Below, in pieces: positions 26,873-34,306 of a DNA stretch of 49,072 bases. Below the pieces are notes generated by a model. It had not been told where the DNA came from. It worked only from the letters and a program-made list of their open reading frames with translations, and ran no database searches. The stretch covers positions 24,441-73,512 of the forward strand of contig PCCS01000003.1 in NCBI GenBank assembly GCA_002731825.1, in the 5' to 3' direction. Within the stretch, counting starts at the first letter, position 1. Each line of letters begins with the position of its first letter. Source of the stretch: Myxococcales bacterium. GTDB taxonomy: Bacteria; Myxococcota_A; Bradymonadia; UBA7976; UBA1532. The position numbers and the translations under genes are program-made.

Positions 26873-28540
26873 TCATTGACCTGATTTAAGTAGAATGCTG
26901 GCTGCAGCCTTCGGGTCATTATTGGTCTTTCGACATGCGGCTGTGATGCGGCGATTAAATTCCTTCTTGGTGAGCTTAATCACTGTTTTATCGCCCTTCG
27001 CTTTGATGATTTTAGCCACGGTTACCCGACATGCTTTGCTTTTCTTCGATGAATCTCTTTGAGCTGTGTCTCCGGTCGGAAAGGCCAGCTGGTTGCTTTG
27101 ACCGATGCGCTTGAGAGACGGCCCCACCTCCGGCAGTAGCGAGTTTGATCCGCTGGACTTCCCTGTCGCATCGCTTGAGGTAAAAAGCGTTCGCACCCGC
27201 TTGAAGACCGTTTTAGCCACGTATGCGTTGAGTCGACACTGCTCAAGAATGTGCTTATTCACATTTGATTTCCCCTTGAGTGGCCTGAGCCCTTCTTCTT
27301 CGGCAATAGCCCAAACCTGTGTCTTACATTTGCTGAGCGATTTATTGGATGCACCGTCTTGCGCTGTGCCTGAGCGGACCGACCCGGTTTTTGTTTGTCC
27401 GGCTGGCGTTTTCTTTTTTGTTTTCGAAGGGGAGTTGCCCGCTGTCGAACTCGGTCGACGTTTGGTCAAATGACGCTTGACGAGTCCAAAGCTCTTTCTC
27501 GTATTGAGTTTCGCTTTCGTGCAGGCCTTCTGGATCTCAAGGTCTAGGGACCGCAGACCATTTCTAGGATAGAGTTTGTCGCTTTTGACACGATATTTCA
27601 CTTTCTTCACACAGGTTTTTAGCTTGTTCGGATCAAGTGTGTTGCTTGTCTTGCTTTTGGTCCCCGATTTACTCTTCTTCTTTTTGCCGGAGGAGACAGC
27701 ACTGAGGCCTTTCTGACCTGTTTTAGCCTGTTTTCCTTGGTTTGCCTTGCCGTCTTCCACTTTGACAAAGACGCCTGATTTGAACAGTGCTTTCAGTGCC
27801 AGATAACCATCGAATTTATTGCGTCTACAGCTGTCTTCGATGCTGGTTTTCAGTGCAGTCCCCCTCAATTTAGGACGTAACTGCTTCGCATTGGAATGAG
27901 TCCTGATTTCACGCTGACAGGTTTTTAGGTAGCCTTTTTTATCTGCGGTTTGTGTCGCCTGTGGAGCATTGGATTCAGTGGCTTTGCTGGCGGACATAAA
28001 GCCGCCCGCGCGTTGCACCATTTTGAAGGCGAGCTTGCTCTTAAATTTTGCCCTATTGCAGGCATCGCGCACACTATGAGGCGATGTCTGCTCACCATCC
28101 TTCAAAATCAAATCATTTCGTTTAGCCAGATCGATCACAGCTCTGATGCAGTTTGAGCGAGCCGCACTCTTTGGATCTTGTGTACTGGACTCATCCGCCG
28201 TCGACGTATCAGTACGCTTTGTGTTCGTCTTGATAAAGACGCCGCTCTTATAGGCCAATTTTAAAGCGCCCCGCTTTTTAAATTTTGCCTTTATACACGC
28301 TTTTGAAAGCAGCCTTTGAGCGTCTTTTTTCGCCTTGTTCCAGATAAGATTATTGCGCTTTGCAAGCCGCTGGACATCCCGCCGACAGGTCTCGGTCTTC
28401 TTTGCCGTATCCTTCTTTTTTAACTCAGCTGCCTTTTGTTGCGCCTTTGCACCTGGTTTCTCCGCATGCGCGACGGACATGCCGAAAACAAGCCATACCG
28501 CTGACAATGGAGACAGGATGCGTGTCTGATTCATGTTCAT
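26873..28540 (-). CDS. Secreted basic protein with six Cys-x29-Cys repeats
   Basis: A 555-aa exported protein, very rich in Lys, Arg, Ser and Thr. The signal peptide (residues 1-26, ending AHA) is clear. The mature protein has six modules, each a short helical block with two cysteines: C52/C82, C131/C161, C208/C238, C310/C340, C405/C435 (30 residues apart each time) and C504/C536 (32 apart). Shared features are an LAKRN-type helix after the first Cys, (K/R)AKFK or equivalent after the second, and an A.K....SG.F-like end. The linkers between modules are Lys/Ser/Thr/Gly/Pro-rich and disordered. Each pair could form a disulfide in the periplasm. I do not recognise the family. DNA, RNA or polyanion binding is plausible from the charge but unproven. 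Confidence 0.8.
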   Translation of the reverse strand: MNMNQTRILSPLSAVWLVFGMSVAHAEKPGAKAQQKAAELKKKDTAKKTETCRRDVQRLAKRNNLIWNKAKKDAQRLLSKACIKAKFKKRGALKLAYKSGVFIKTNTKRTDTSTADESSTQDPKSAARSNCIRAVIDLAKRNDLILKDGEQTSPHSVRDACNRAKFKSKLAFKMVQRAGGFMSASKATESNAPQATQTADKKGYLKTCQREIRTHSNAKQLRPKLRGTALKTSIEDSCRRNKFDGYLALKALFKSGVFVKVEDGKANQGKQAKTGQKGLSAVSSGKKKKSKSGTKSKTSNTLDPNKLKTCVKKVKYRVKSDKLYPRNGLRSLDLEIQKACTKAKLNTRKSFGLVKRHLTKRRPSSTAGNSPSKTKKKTPAGQTKTGSVRSGTAQDGASNKSLSKCKTQVWAIAEEEGLRPLKGKSNVNKHILEQCRLNAYVAKTVFKRVRTLFTSSDATGKSSGSNSLLPEVGPSLKRIGQSNQLAFPTGDTAQRDSSKKSKACRVTVAKIIKAKGDKTVIKLTKKEFNRRITAACRKTNNDPKAAASILLKSGQ

Positions 28541-28622
28541 TTCTGTAGGTCCTTTTTTTGTCCGCTTGACATCGGCGTTAAATTAGCTGGCTCGGCCAAT
28601 CCGGGCAAGCCCTCAGGGCATT

Positions 28623-28639
28623 GGCACTGGTACAGTGCC
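28623..28639. repeat. Perfect palindrome in the gap between two secreted-protein genes
   Basis: GGCACTG GTA CAGTGCC is a 7-bp perfect inverted repeat around 3 nt, in a 185-nt gap. A second small hairpin (GCCC TCA GGGC, 28609-28619) lies next to it. No T-tract is attached in the direction of transcription, so a regulator site is as likely as a terminator. It sits upstream of the six-repeat basic protein gene and downstream of the NlpC-like lipoprotein gene. Confidence 0.45.
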
Positions 28640-28725
28640 GCTCCGACGACGTGGCCGCTGGTTTGTTCAACTAATCTTTTTTGCCATAGGGGCATTGGAA
28701 GACGAGAGCGTGTAAGACCCTTGGC

Positions 28726-30855
28726 TTAGTCTCGCTGGAAAATGGATAAGCGGTATCCACGAACTGTATCAGGATTCACGCCAGTGACCTCAATATAGAG
28801 GGCTCCGCCGTCGTCAACATACGTTGAGATGGGCTCGATGAAATTCGTTCCGTCGTCCTCGGTCCGTGAATACACCGTATCGACAAGGACATCGGATGCG
28901 TCAAAAACACTGATGCGTAATTCACCTTGTCCAGGCAATAATGAAGCCGCTATGACGACGTTGCCTTCCCCTGCATAGCTGAAGATATCCGTCTCACCGG
29001 CGCAGACCTTGAGATCGTCGTGGTCTCCGCTCGTCAACTCCAACGCATTGATGTGTGAGTCGCCTGTATCTTGGCAGCCTGTTTGGGGGCTACTAGAGCT
29101 GAGATCGCAGTAACCGACATCGGTGATTTGCAGTTCTATATCATCGACAAATTCGTTTGCTTGCGGACAGGCTTCATCAGGACTCCATTGGACCCACTCC
29201 GCCTCCCGACCAATGGAACGAGCATAATCGCGATACAGAGCATAGCCATCGCTGGTATTGGAGACATGTCTCGCTTTGAAAACCAGTGGGTCTTGGCATA
29301 GACCGCTTTCCTCATCGATAAGCGTCGACTGAGCGTGGGCCATGACGATGTCATACATGGCTGCCGTTGAACGGTTCCAGCAACAGGTTCTCGATGAGCC
29401 ATAGATCAGTTCGCCAAAAACATAGTCTTCCAGTTTGCGGTATTGTCGGTCTGTCTCCTCACGGCTGATTCCAAATGCATCAGCGTGTACGTCGTAGAGT
29501 TGCTTAAATGCGTCTTCCCGACGTGTTCGCGCCGCACAGCTGGCGGGATAGCGTTGTAAATGACTGCGGGCCGAATTGATCAACTGTTCGGCTAAACTGA
29601 CTTTCTCCGTCGGTGATAATTCTCGCAACAATTGTTCAAAATCTGAAATGCGAGCGGCAATCGACGATAAATCCGAACTGTTAATCCAGTCGGCCTCATC
29701 GGTCTTCGCGAAGGTGTTCCGATACGCCCCATTGATAGGCTCCGCGATCCGCCAACGCCGAAGGCCGCCCCCGAGTTCTGCAAATCGGTCTCCATCGACA
29801 TTTTCACCTGCACCACCTGCATCAGTCTTTTTGAAGTATCGACCGGCCGCTGCACCGTCTTCCCATTTTGGATATCGGCGTGGCATTGATCCGGTCGCAA
29901 CAGCGAGCTCCAAGCGACCATCGTCGTAGGGCGTGACGCGCATCACGGGTACAGTGTGGCCGATTCCTCGTCGCTGCCAGCGAAGGAGCAGTACATCTCC
30001 AGCTCTGATCTTGTCGGCTTTGACGTGGTACATATTCGCGCCGTCGGCCAAATGCATTGAACCAAACCAAGACAGAGCGAGTAGCATAAAATGACCGACT
30101 CTCTTATTGACGAAAATCTCGTCGAAATAGGCGCCCGCTCGGGCAGCTTTACCATCGATATCGCCGAGGAACGGCACTTCATCACCGCCTCCATAGAGGC
30201 CTCGTTTTCTCAGTTTTCGGTCGATTGGCCATGGCCCATTGGCCGTCCATTGCTGGCTGTAATCTTGATAACGACTCTTGAATCGAGGGGTTCCTGAAAA
30301 TGGCGCCCCGTTCGACCGGCGAAAACCAAAATGTCCCAAATAGATCCGCTCGCCTGCGTCGTTGGCTTCAAGAAAAAACGGAAGACCATACCAGCTCGCG
30401 AAGGTGGCTCTCAGAAAAATAGCCACTTCCGCACATTCGAGCACTGGCGCGAGCAGTGTCTTGCCGTATGGGGTTGTCAGATTGAAGGTCAGTAAACCGT
30501 TTTCACCCGGTTGATCGGTGGTCTGCATGCTCTCCAACCACGCGGCGTATTTTTCATCCCACGTGAGGCCGCTGTCTGACGTCCACGCAATACCTGATTC
30601 AGAGCTCACCTCATTCCAGCTCTGTATGACTGGCCAGACTTGGTAATCGTCGTTGTCCCAGCTAACAGATGGCCCAGGTCTCCCTGCACCATCCTCTTTG
30701 CCTGAGCCAACCACTTGCTCAAAGGGACCTTGTGCGCCATATTCAGCGAGCCATTCCCTTTGGTCTTCCGAGGTCTCGATCGGCGCATCCGAACAGCCGA
30801 ATGAAACAGAAAAAGCGGCGACCACGATCCAAAGATATTTAACGGCTTGACCCAT
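28726..30855 (-). CDS. Lipoprotein with NlpC/P60-like fold segment and C-terminal PPC-like domain
   Basis: A 709-aa lipoprotein from ATG 30855, which has GAGGT 5-6 nt upstream; an in-frame GTG at 30876 lacks this. The lipobox is VSFGC (Cys21). Cys141 in the helix-like LECAEVAIFLRATF and His300 in GIGHTVPVMRV, with GDVLLLRW just before it, have the order and spacing flavour of NlpC/P60 or CHAP cysteine hydrolases, but the catalytic assignment is inferred by eye. The middle is helical. The C-terminal about 100 residues are a PPC-like beta domain (GELRISVFDASD, YIEVTGVN...YRLSIF). It may be a surface peptidoglycan- or protein-cleaving enzyme. A candidate promoter lies at 30935-30963. Confidence 0.72.
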   Translation of the reverse strand: MGQAVKYLWIVVAAFSVSFGCSDAPIETSEDQREWLAEYGAQGPFEQVVGSGKEDGAGRPGPSVSWDNDDYQVWPVIQSWNEVSSESGIAWTSDSGLTWDEKYAAWLESMQTTDQPGENGLLTFNLTTPYGKTLLAPVLECAEVAIFLRATFASWYGLPFFLEANDAGERIYLGHFGFRRSNGAPFSGTPRFKSRYQDYSQQWTANGPWPIDRKLRKRGLYGGGDEVPFLGDIDGKAARAGAYFDEIFVNKRVGHFMLLALSWFGSMHLADGANMYHVKADKIRAGDVLLLRWQRRGIGHTVPVMRVTPYDDGRLELAVATGSMPRRYPKWEDGAAAGRYFKKTDAGGAGENVDGDRFAELGGGLRRWRIAEPINGAYRNTFAKTDEADWINSSDLSSIAARISDFEQLLRELSPTEKVSLAEQLINSARSHLQRYPASCAARTRREDAFKQLYDVHADAFGISREETDRQYRKLEDYVFGELIYGSSRTCCWNRSTAAMYDIVMAHAQSTLIDEESGLCQDPLVFKARHVSNTSDGYALYRDYARSIGREAEWVQWSPDEACPQANEFVDDIELQITDVGYCDLSSSSPQTGCQDTGDSHINALELTSGDHDDLKVCAGETDIFSYAGEGNVVIAASLLPGQGELRISVFDASDVLVDTVYSRTEDDGTNFIEPISTYVDDGGALYIEVTGVNPDTVRGYRLSIFQRD

Positions 30856-30934
30856 TTTTACCTCAATTCCTTGCACGCTGAACTTAGCATTCTAAATACA
30901 CAGTGCGTGGCAAAATTACCCCCATTGCGCGCGG

Positions 30935-30963
30935 ATCATAACAGATTGGCTTTGTCTTGTCGC
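30935..30963 (-). promoter_or_regulatory. Candidate sigma-70-type promoter of the NlpC-like lipoprotein gene
   Basis: On the minus strand, GCGACA (-35, 4/6 matches to TTGACA) is followed by a 17-nt spacer and TATGAT (-10, 5/6). The -10 lies about 80 nt before the ATG at 30855. Spacing is ideal, so this is the best promoter candidate in the window, though not proven. Confidence 0.4.
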
Positions 30964-31046
30964 GTCTATACTTCTGTCTTCTGGGGTGGGCCTTAATCCA
31001 TGCCTTAACTCAATTGCGAATACGATGCCGATGAACCCATAAGTCC

Positions 31047-31487
31047 CTACTCGATCCGGGTATACAATCCACTGATGGGTGTATGCCATTCCGAGGCTGC
31101 ATTAATGACTGCACCTGAATCGTCATAGGTGAGTGGGATGCCTATCCAGGCCTCACTATGGACAACGTGTGCGTAATGCATTGAGAGCGCTATGGAGAGA
31201 AACCAGATTCCAGATACGACCCAAACCTTGCTCGGCTGATGCTCCGCGAACAGCCAACACGCACAGAGCATCGTGCCGGGAAAAAGCCACTGCTGAATGG
31301 GTTGTCCCCGGGCGCAATTGTGGACCGAGAGAAGGGCGGCTACCAGGACCAGGGCGGGGCCACAGGTCATTGCCACTACAATTCGAACAGGCGGCGGCCG
31401 CTCCAAGTGACTTTGTAACCACCACGCGCTACCGGCTACGATGCCTAAAATCACGATGCAATGAAGTGGACCGATTAATTGGGTCAT
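31047..31487 (-). CDS. Small integral membrane protein (4 TM)
   Basis: A 146-aa membrane protein. I start it at ATG 31487, which overlaps the stop of the large Cys-rich lipoprotein gene by 4 nt (ATGA). Four hydrophobic segments are visible (PLHCIVILGIVAGSAWWL, VAMTCGPALVLVAALLSV, FPGTMLCACWLFA, VVSGIWFLSIALS). No family motif is recognised. The coupling to the upstream gene makes it a likely partner of that surface protein (anchoring, export or modification), but this is inference. Confidence 0.65.
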   Translation of the reverse strand: MTQLIGPLHCIVILGIVAGSAWWLQSHLERPPPVRIVVAMTCGPALVLVAALLSVHNCARGQPIQQWLFPGTMLCACWLFAEHQPSKVWVVSGIWFLSIALSMHYAHVVHSEAWIGIPLTYDDSGAVINAASEWHTPISGLYTRIE

Positions 31488-33919
31488 TGAAGGCGTCGAC
31501 CGACAACCTGGAATGCTCTTTGGCCATTGCAGGTCGTAAATGCACAATCCGGTCCTTCAAACTCAATGACCAGCTGACCTCGCCAAACGTCATTATCTTG
31601 TGGGTCGAACGCGCCAGACAGACGGTAAATCTCGGTGCACCCACCCTCGTGGACACCCACAACGCTGAAGTTGCGTTGGTCTGGTGCAGGGTCAACAATC
31701 ATCGTCGGTGGTTTTGGACCTGGGCTTGATGACACTTCGAGTCGACCACCACCCATAATGAAGCCCATTCGACTTACGTGTACGTCAACCAAGGCGATGC
31801 CGAAGAGACCGCAGCTGAATCGAACGACCGGTTCAATGGCATATAGACCGGCTGGGTCCAGTATGCCGTTCGGACCGCTTATCTGACAGACCGAACTACA
31901 ACCATCATCATCGATCTGGTTCCCATCGTCGCATTCTTCGCCGGCAGCCGGGTCGATCAATCCATCTCCGCATTCGGTATTCCGACACTCTTGGTCGATA
32001 CATAGTGAGCGCGGTTCGTTTTCACAGACGGTACCATCTACTCGAGCCATGCCGGGGACACAGCCGACCTCCAGGAGACATTGCTCGTCGCCATCGCAAA
32101 AAGACTGATTGGAGCATGCTGTGTGGTCAGGCTGATTGACGATGATATCTTGCTCTTCATCACAGGTGTCGACTGTACAGTCGATATTGTCTTCCGCACG
32201 CGGTGGTACGCCCTCTTGGCAGCCGAATTGTAGGTCGCAGACCTCGAGGCCATTGCAGAAGAGTCCGTCATTGCACACATCGTTGGATGGGGTATTGGTG
32301 ATTCGGTCTGACACCTCGTCACAGGCATCGATTGTACAATCGACGTTATCATCGGCGCGCGGTTGTACGCCGGCTTGGCACCCGAGACGTACGTCACAGA
32401 CTTCGACACCGTTACAAAACAGGCCGTCATCGCAGGTTGCTGGGTTGGCTTGGTGGACAATTTGATCCGCCTCTTCATCACATGTGTCGACCGTACATGC
32501 GACTCCATCATCGAGAATCAGCGCATCACCCGCCACACACCCTTGGTCTGCGACACAGCGTTCCGCACCGTTGCAGAAAAGGCGATCATCGCAGGCGCTT
32601 GAATCGATTTGATGGATAATTTGGTCGATGTTGTCATCGCAGGAGTCGATCGTACACGCAATGCCATCATCGATCATCGGAGCCTCGCCAGCGATACAGC
32701 CTTGGTCGGCGATACATCGCTCTACACCATTGCAGTGCAGACCATCATTGCAGAGGCTGTCTTCGGACACATGAATGATCCGTCTCTCGACTTCACTGCA
32801 GCGATCGATGGTGCATCCGACATTATCATCAATTTGCGGAGGCTCCCCAGGTTGACAACCGCTCTGCGGATGGCAGCGCTCGTCTCCATTGCAGAAGAGA
32901 TCGTCGTCGCATGCGGTGTCATCTGTCTGATGCTCGATGATATCTAAATCTTCATTGCACGCATCTTGGGTACAAGCGATGCCATCGGACAGGGCTGGCG
33001 GGGTCCCCGCTTGGCAGCCTTCGATTGGATGGCAGACCTCAGCGCCATTGCAGAATTGACCGTCTGAGCATCTGGCCGGAGCAGGTGTGTGTAAAACCAT
33101 TGCAAATGCGTCGCTGCAAACGTCTATGGTGCAGGGAATATCATCATTGACCTCAGGGGGGGCACCAGGTTCACACTGTCGTGTATTCTGGTCACACGTC
33201 TCTACTCCATTACAAAACGAGTTATCGTCGCAGTCGTCATCGGTTTCGCATTCTGGTCGCTCTACACAGCCGTCAGCAGTCGTACAGAGCTGGGTTTCAA
33301 TGCAGCGCCCATGGACCGGTAGAAATTCACAGGAACCGTCCCTGTCTACGCAGACATCGACGGTGCATTCGACATCGTCGTCGCAGATAATTGGCTGACC
33401 TGGAGTACACCGACCATCGAAACAGCTTTCTTCGCCATTGCATACGGTGCCGTCGATGCAATCTTCATCGCGTTCGCAAGGAACGATTGGAAAACACCCG
33501 AGTTTCAAGTCGCATAGATGATTTTCTGGACATCGGTCTGGGCTTGGTTCATTTCGGCACTCGCGGGTCTCATCAGAGCATGTATCAGCCGTACATCGAA
33601 TGCCATCGTCGCAGGGCGGCGAAGGCGATGCATAGCATCGATAATTCGAACAAACTTCTCGTCCGTTACAAAAGAGTCCATCGTCGCAGTCTTCGTTGGA
33701 CCGACACTCACCGGTGAACATATCTTCAACGGGCGCTTGCGTATCCGCTGGCTCCGCTGGGCTGAGATCGAAGACCGCGTAATCGACGGCGATATCGAGA
33801 CCGACCGTTGAATCAACCAAGGGTCGAAATTGATCCACCGAGGTCTGGGGCTCTGATTCATCACAGCCTAGAAAAATCATGCCGATGGCCATCATTTGTA
33901 TGACGTGTTTTTTTGTCAT
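31484..33919 (-). CDS. Lipoprotein with ten FCNG-type Cys-rich modules and a DUF4215-like module
   Basis: An 811-aa secreted protein when started at ATG 33919 (GTG 33934 in frame is the alternative). The lipobox IFLGC gives Cys19, then an Asp-rich linker to about residue 70. Ten tandem modules of about 43-56 residues follow, each with the core CDD.LFCNG.E.C (or a variant) and then CTIDxCD or CTVDxCD. A module of the ECGDGLIDPAAGEECDDGN type, known from the myxococcal Cys-rich repeat / DUF4215 family, comes next. The last about 130 residues are a non-repetitive beta-rich domain with four Cys. Such proteins are typical surface/adhesion proteins in myxobacteria. It is followed by a translationally coupled small membrane protein. 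Confidence 0.87.
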   Translation of the reverse strand: MTKKHVIQMMAIGMIFLGCDESEPQTSVDQFRPLVDSTVGLDIAVDYAVFDLSPAEPADTQAPVEDMFTGECRSNEDCDDGLFCNGREVCSNYRCYASPSPPCDDGIRCTADTCSDETRECRNEPSPDRCPENHLCDLKLGCFPIVPCERDEDCIDGTVCNGEESCFDGRCTPGQPIICDDDVECTVDVCVDRDGSCEFLPVHGRCIETQLCTTADGCVERPECETDDDCDDNSFCNGVETCDQNTRQCEPGAPPEVNDDIPCTIDVCSDAFAMVLHTPAPARCSDGQFCNGAEVCHPIEGCQAGTPPALSDGIACTQDACNEDLDIIEHQTDDTACDDDLFCNGDERCHPQSGCQPGEPPQIDDNVGCTIDRCSEVERRIIHVSEDSLCNDGLHCNGVERCIADQGCIAGEAPMIDDGIACTIDSCDDNIDQIIHQIDSSACDDRLFCNGAERCVADQGCVAGDALILDDGVACTVDTCDEEADQIVHQANPATCDDGLFCNGVEVCDVRLGCQAGVQPRADDNVDCTIDACDEVSDRITNTPSNDVCNDGLFCNGLEVCDLQFGCQEGVPPRAEDNIDCTVDTCDEEQDIIVNQPDHTACSNQSFCDGDEQCLLEVGCVPGMARVDGTVCENEPRSLCIDQECRNTECGDGLIDPAAGEECDDGNQIDDDGCSSVCQISGPNGILDPAGLYAIEPVVRFSCGLFGIALVDVHVSRMGFIMGGGRLEVSSSPGPKPPTMIVDPAPDQRNFSVVGVHEGGCTEIYRLSGAFDPQDNDVWRGQLVIEFEGPDCAFTTCNGQRAFQVVGRRLQ
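32040..33706 (-). repeat. DNA-level tandem repeats encoding the FCNG modules
   Basis: The ten modules are encoded by imperfect tandem copies of about 130-160 bp. The most similar neighbours (modules 6-7 and 8-9) share long stretches such as the GATGGTGT / CTCTTTTGCAATGG region on the coding strand. This suggests recent expansion by unequal recombination or slippage, and explains the many long shadow frames in this stretch. Confidence 0.7.
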
Positions 33920-33983
33920 GGGTCGCGTCCACACTCTCAGTTCATCAAGCGTAACATATCGATCGTCCCATGGATTTTTTTGT

Positions 33984-34148
33984 ATGCACTTTCTCGTCTA
34001 TGCCCTTCGAGGTCCGCTGGCTGAGTTAAACTCTGGCGCTCACGGCGGAGGCCCTTGGCTCAATCCTGCCCTAGGGGACGGCGAGACTGCCCTAGCAATC
34101 GGTCGTTTTAAGGCTTTTGGTGGAAAAGTGGTCGCACTTTTAGGCTGA
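33984..34148 (+). CDS. Doubtful small ORF (54 aa) in a divergent intergenic gap
   Basis: A 54-residue frame beginning MHFLVYALRGPLAELNSG and ending FGGKVVALLG lies in the 387-nt gap between the divergent Cys-rich lipoprotein and kelch lipoprotein genes. It has a mixed, protein-like composition but no clear SD or homologue. It may be a small protein or a chance ORF. The remaining gap (34149-34306) carries a palindrome and direct repeat but no recognisable gene. Confidence 0.2.
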   Translation: MHFLVYALRGPLAELNSGAHGGGPWLNPALGDGETALAIGRFKAFGGKVVALLG

Positions 34149-34216
34149 TTTTGGTAGGTCCTACCGGATCTTGCTCAATTATGAAATTGATATTCAAAAT
34201 CGGCTGATCTGGTAGG
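34143..34216. repeat. Palindrome and direct repeat upstream of the kelch lipoprotein
   Basis: GGTAGG T CCTACC (34153-34165) is a perfect 13-bp palindrome. The sequence GGCTGATTTTGGTAGG (34143-34158) recurs, minus one base, as GGCTGATCTGGTAGG (34202-34216). Both lie in the gap before the gene starting at 34307 and may be regulator-binding sites. Confidence 0.4.
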
Positions 34217-34306
34217 CTCATTGCAGATGACTGCGGTGTGTACATTTGATACGCTGCCGCATTCGCCTACGGCCTTCAAAACAAACGTGAACAGGACGTG
34301 ATTATT

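Noticed and set aside
31133..31729. Plus-strand ORF of 198 aa opposite the small membrane protein
   Set aside because: It overlaps two minus-strand genes with coherent TM and lipoprotein features and has no motif of its own.
32038..33398. Long alternative frames in the Cys-rich repeat region (e.g. minus 32038-32511, plus 33087-33398)
   Set aside because: They are shadows of the repetitive coding sequence of the FCNG modules; Cys-rich repeats give long open frames in other phases.
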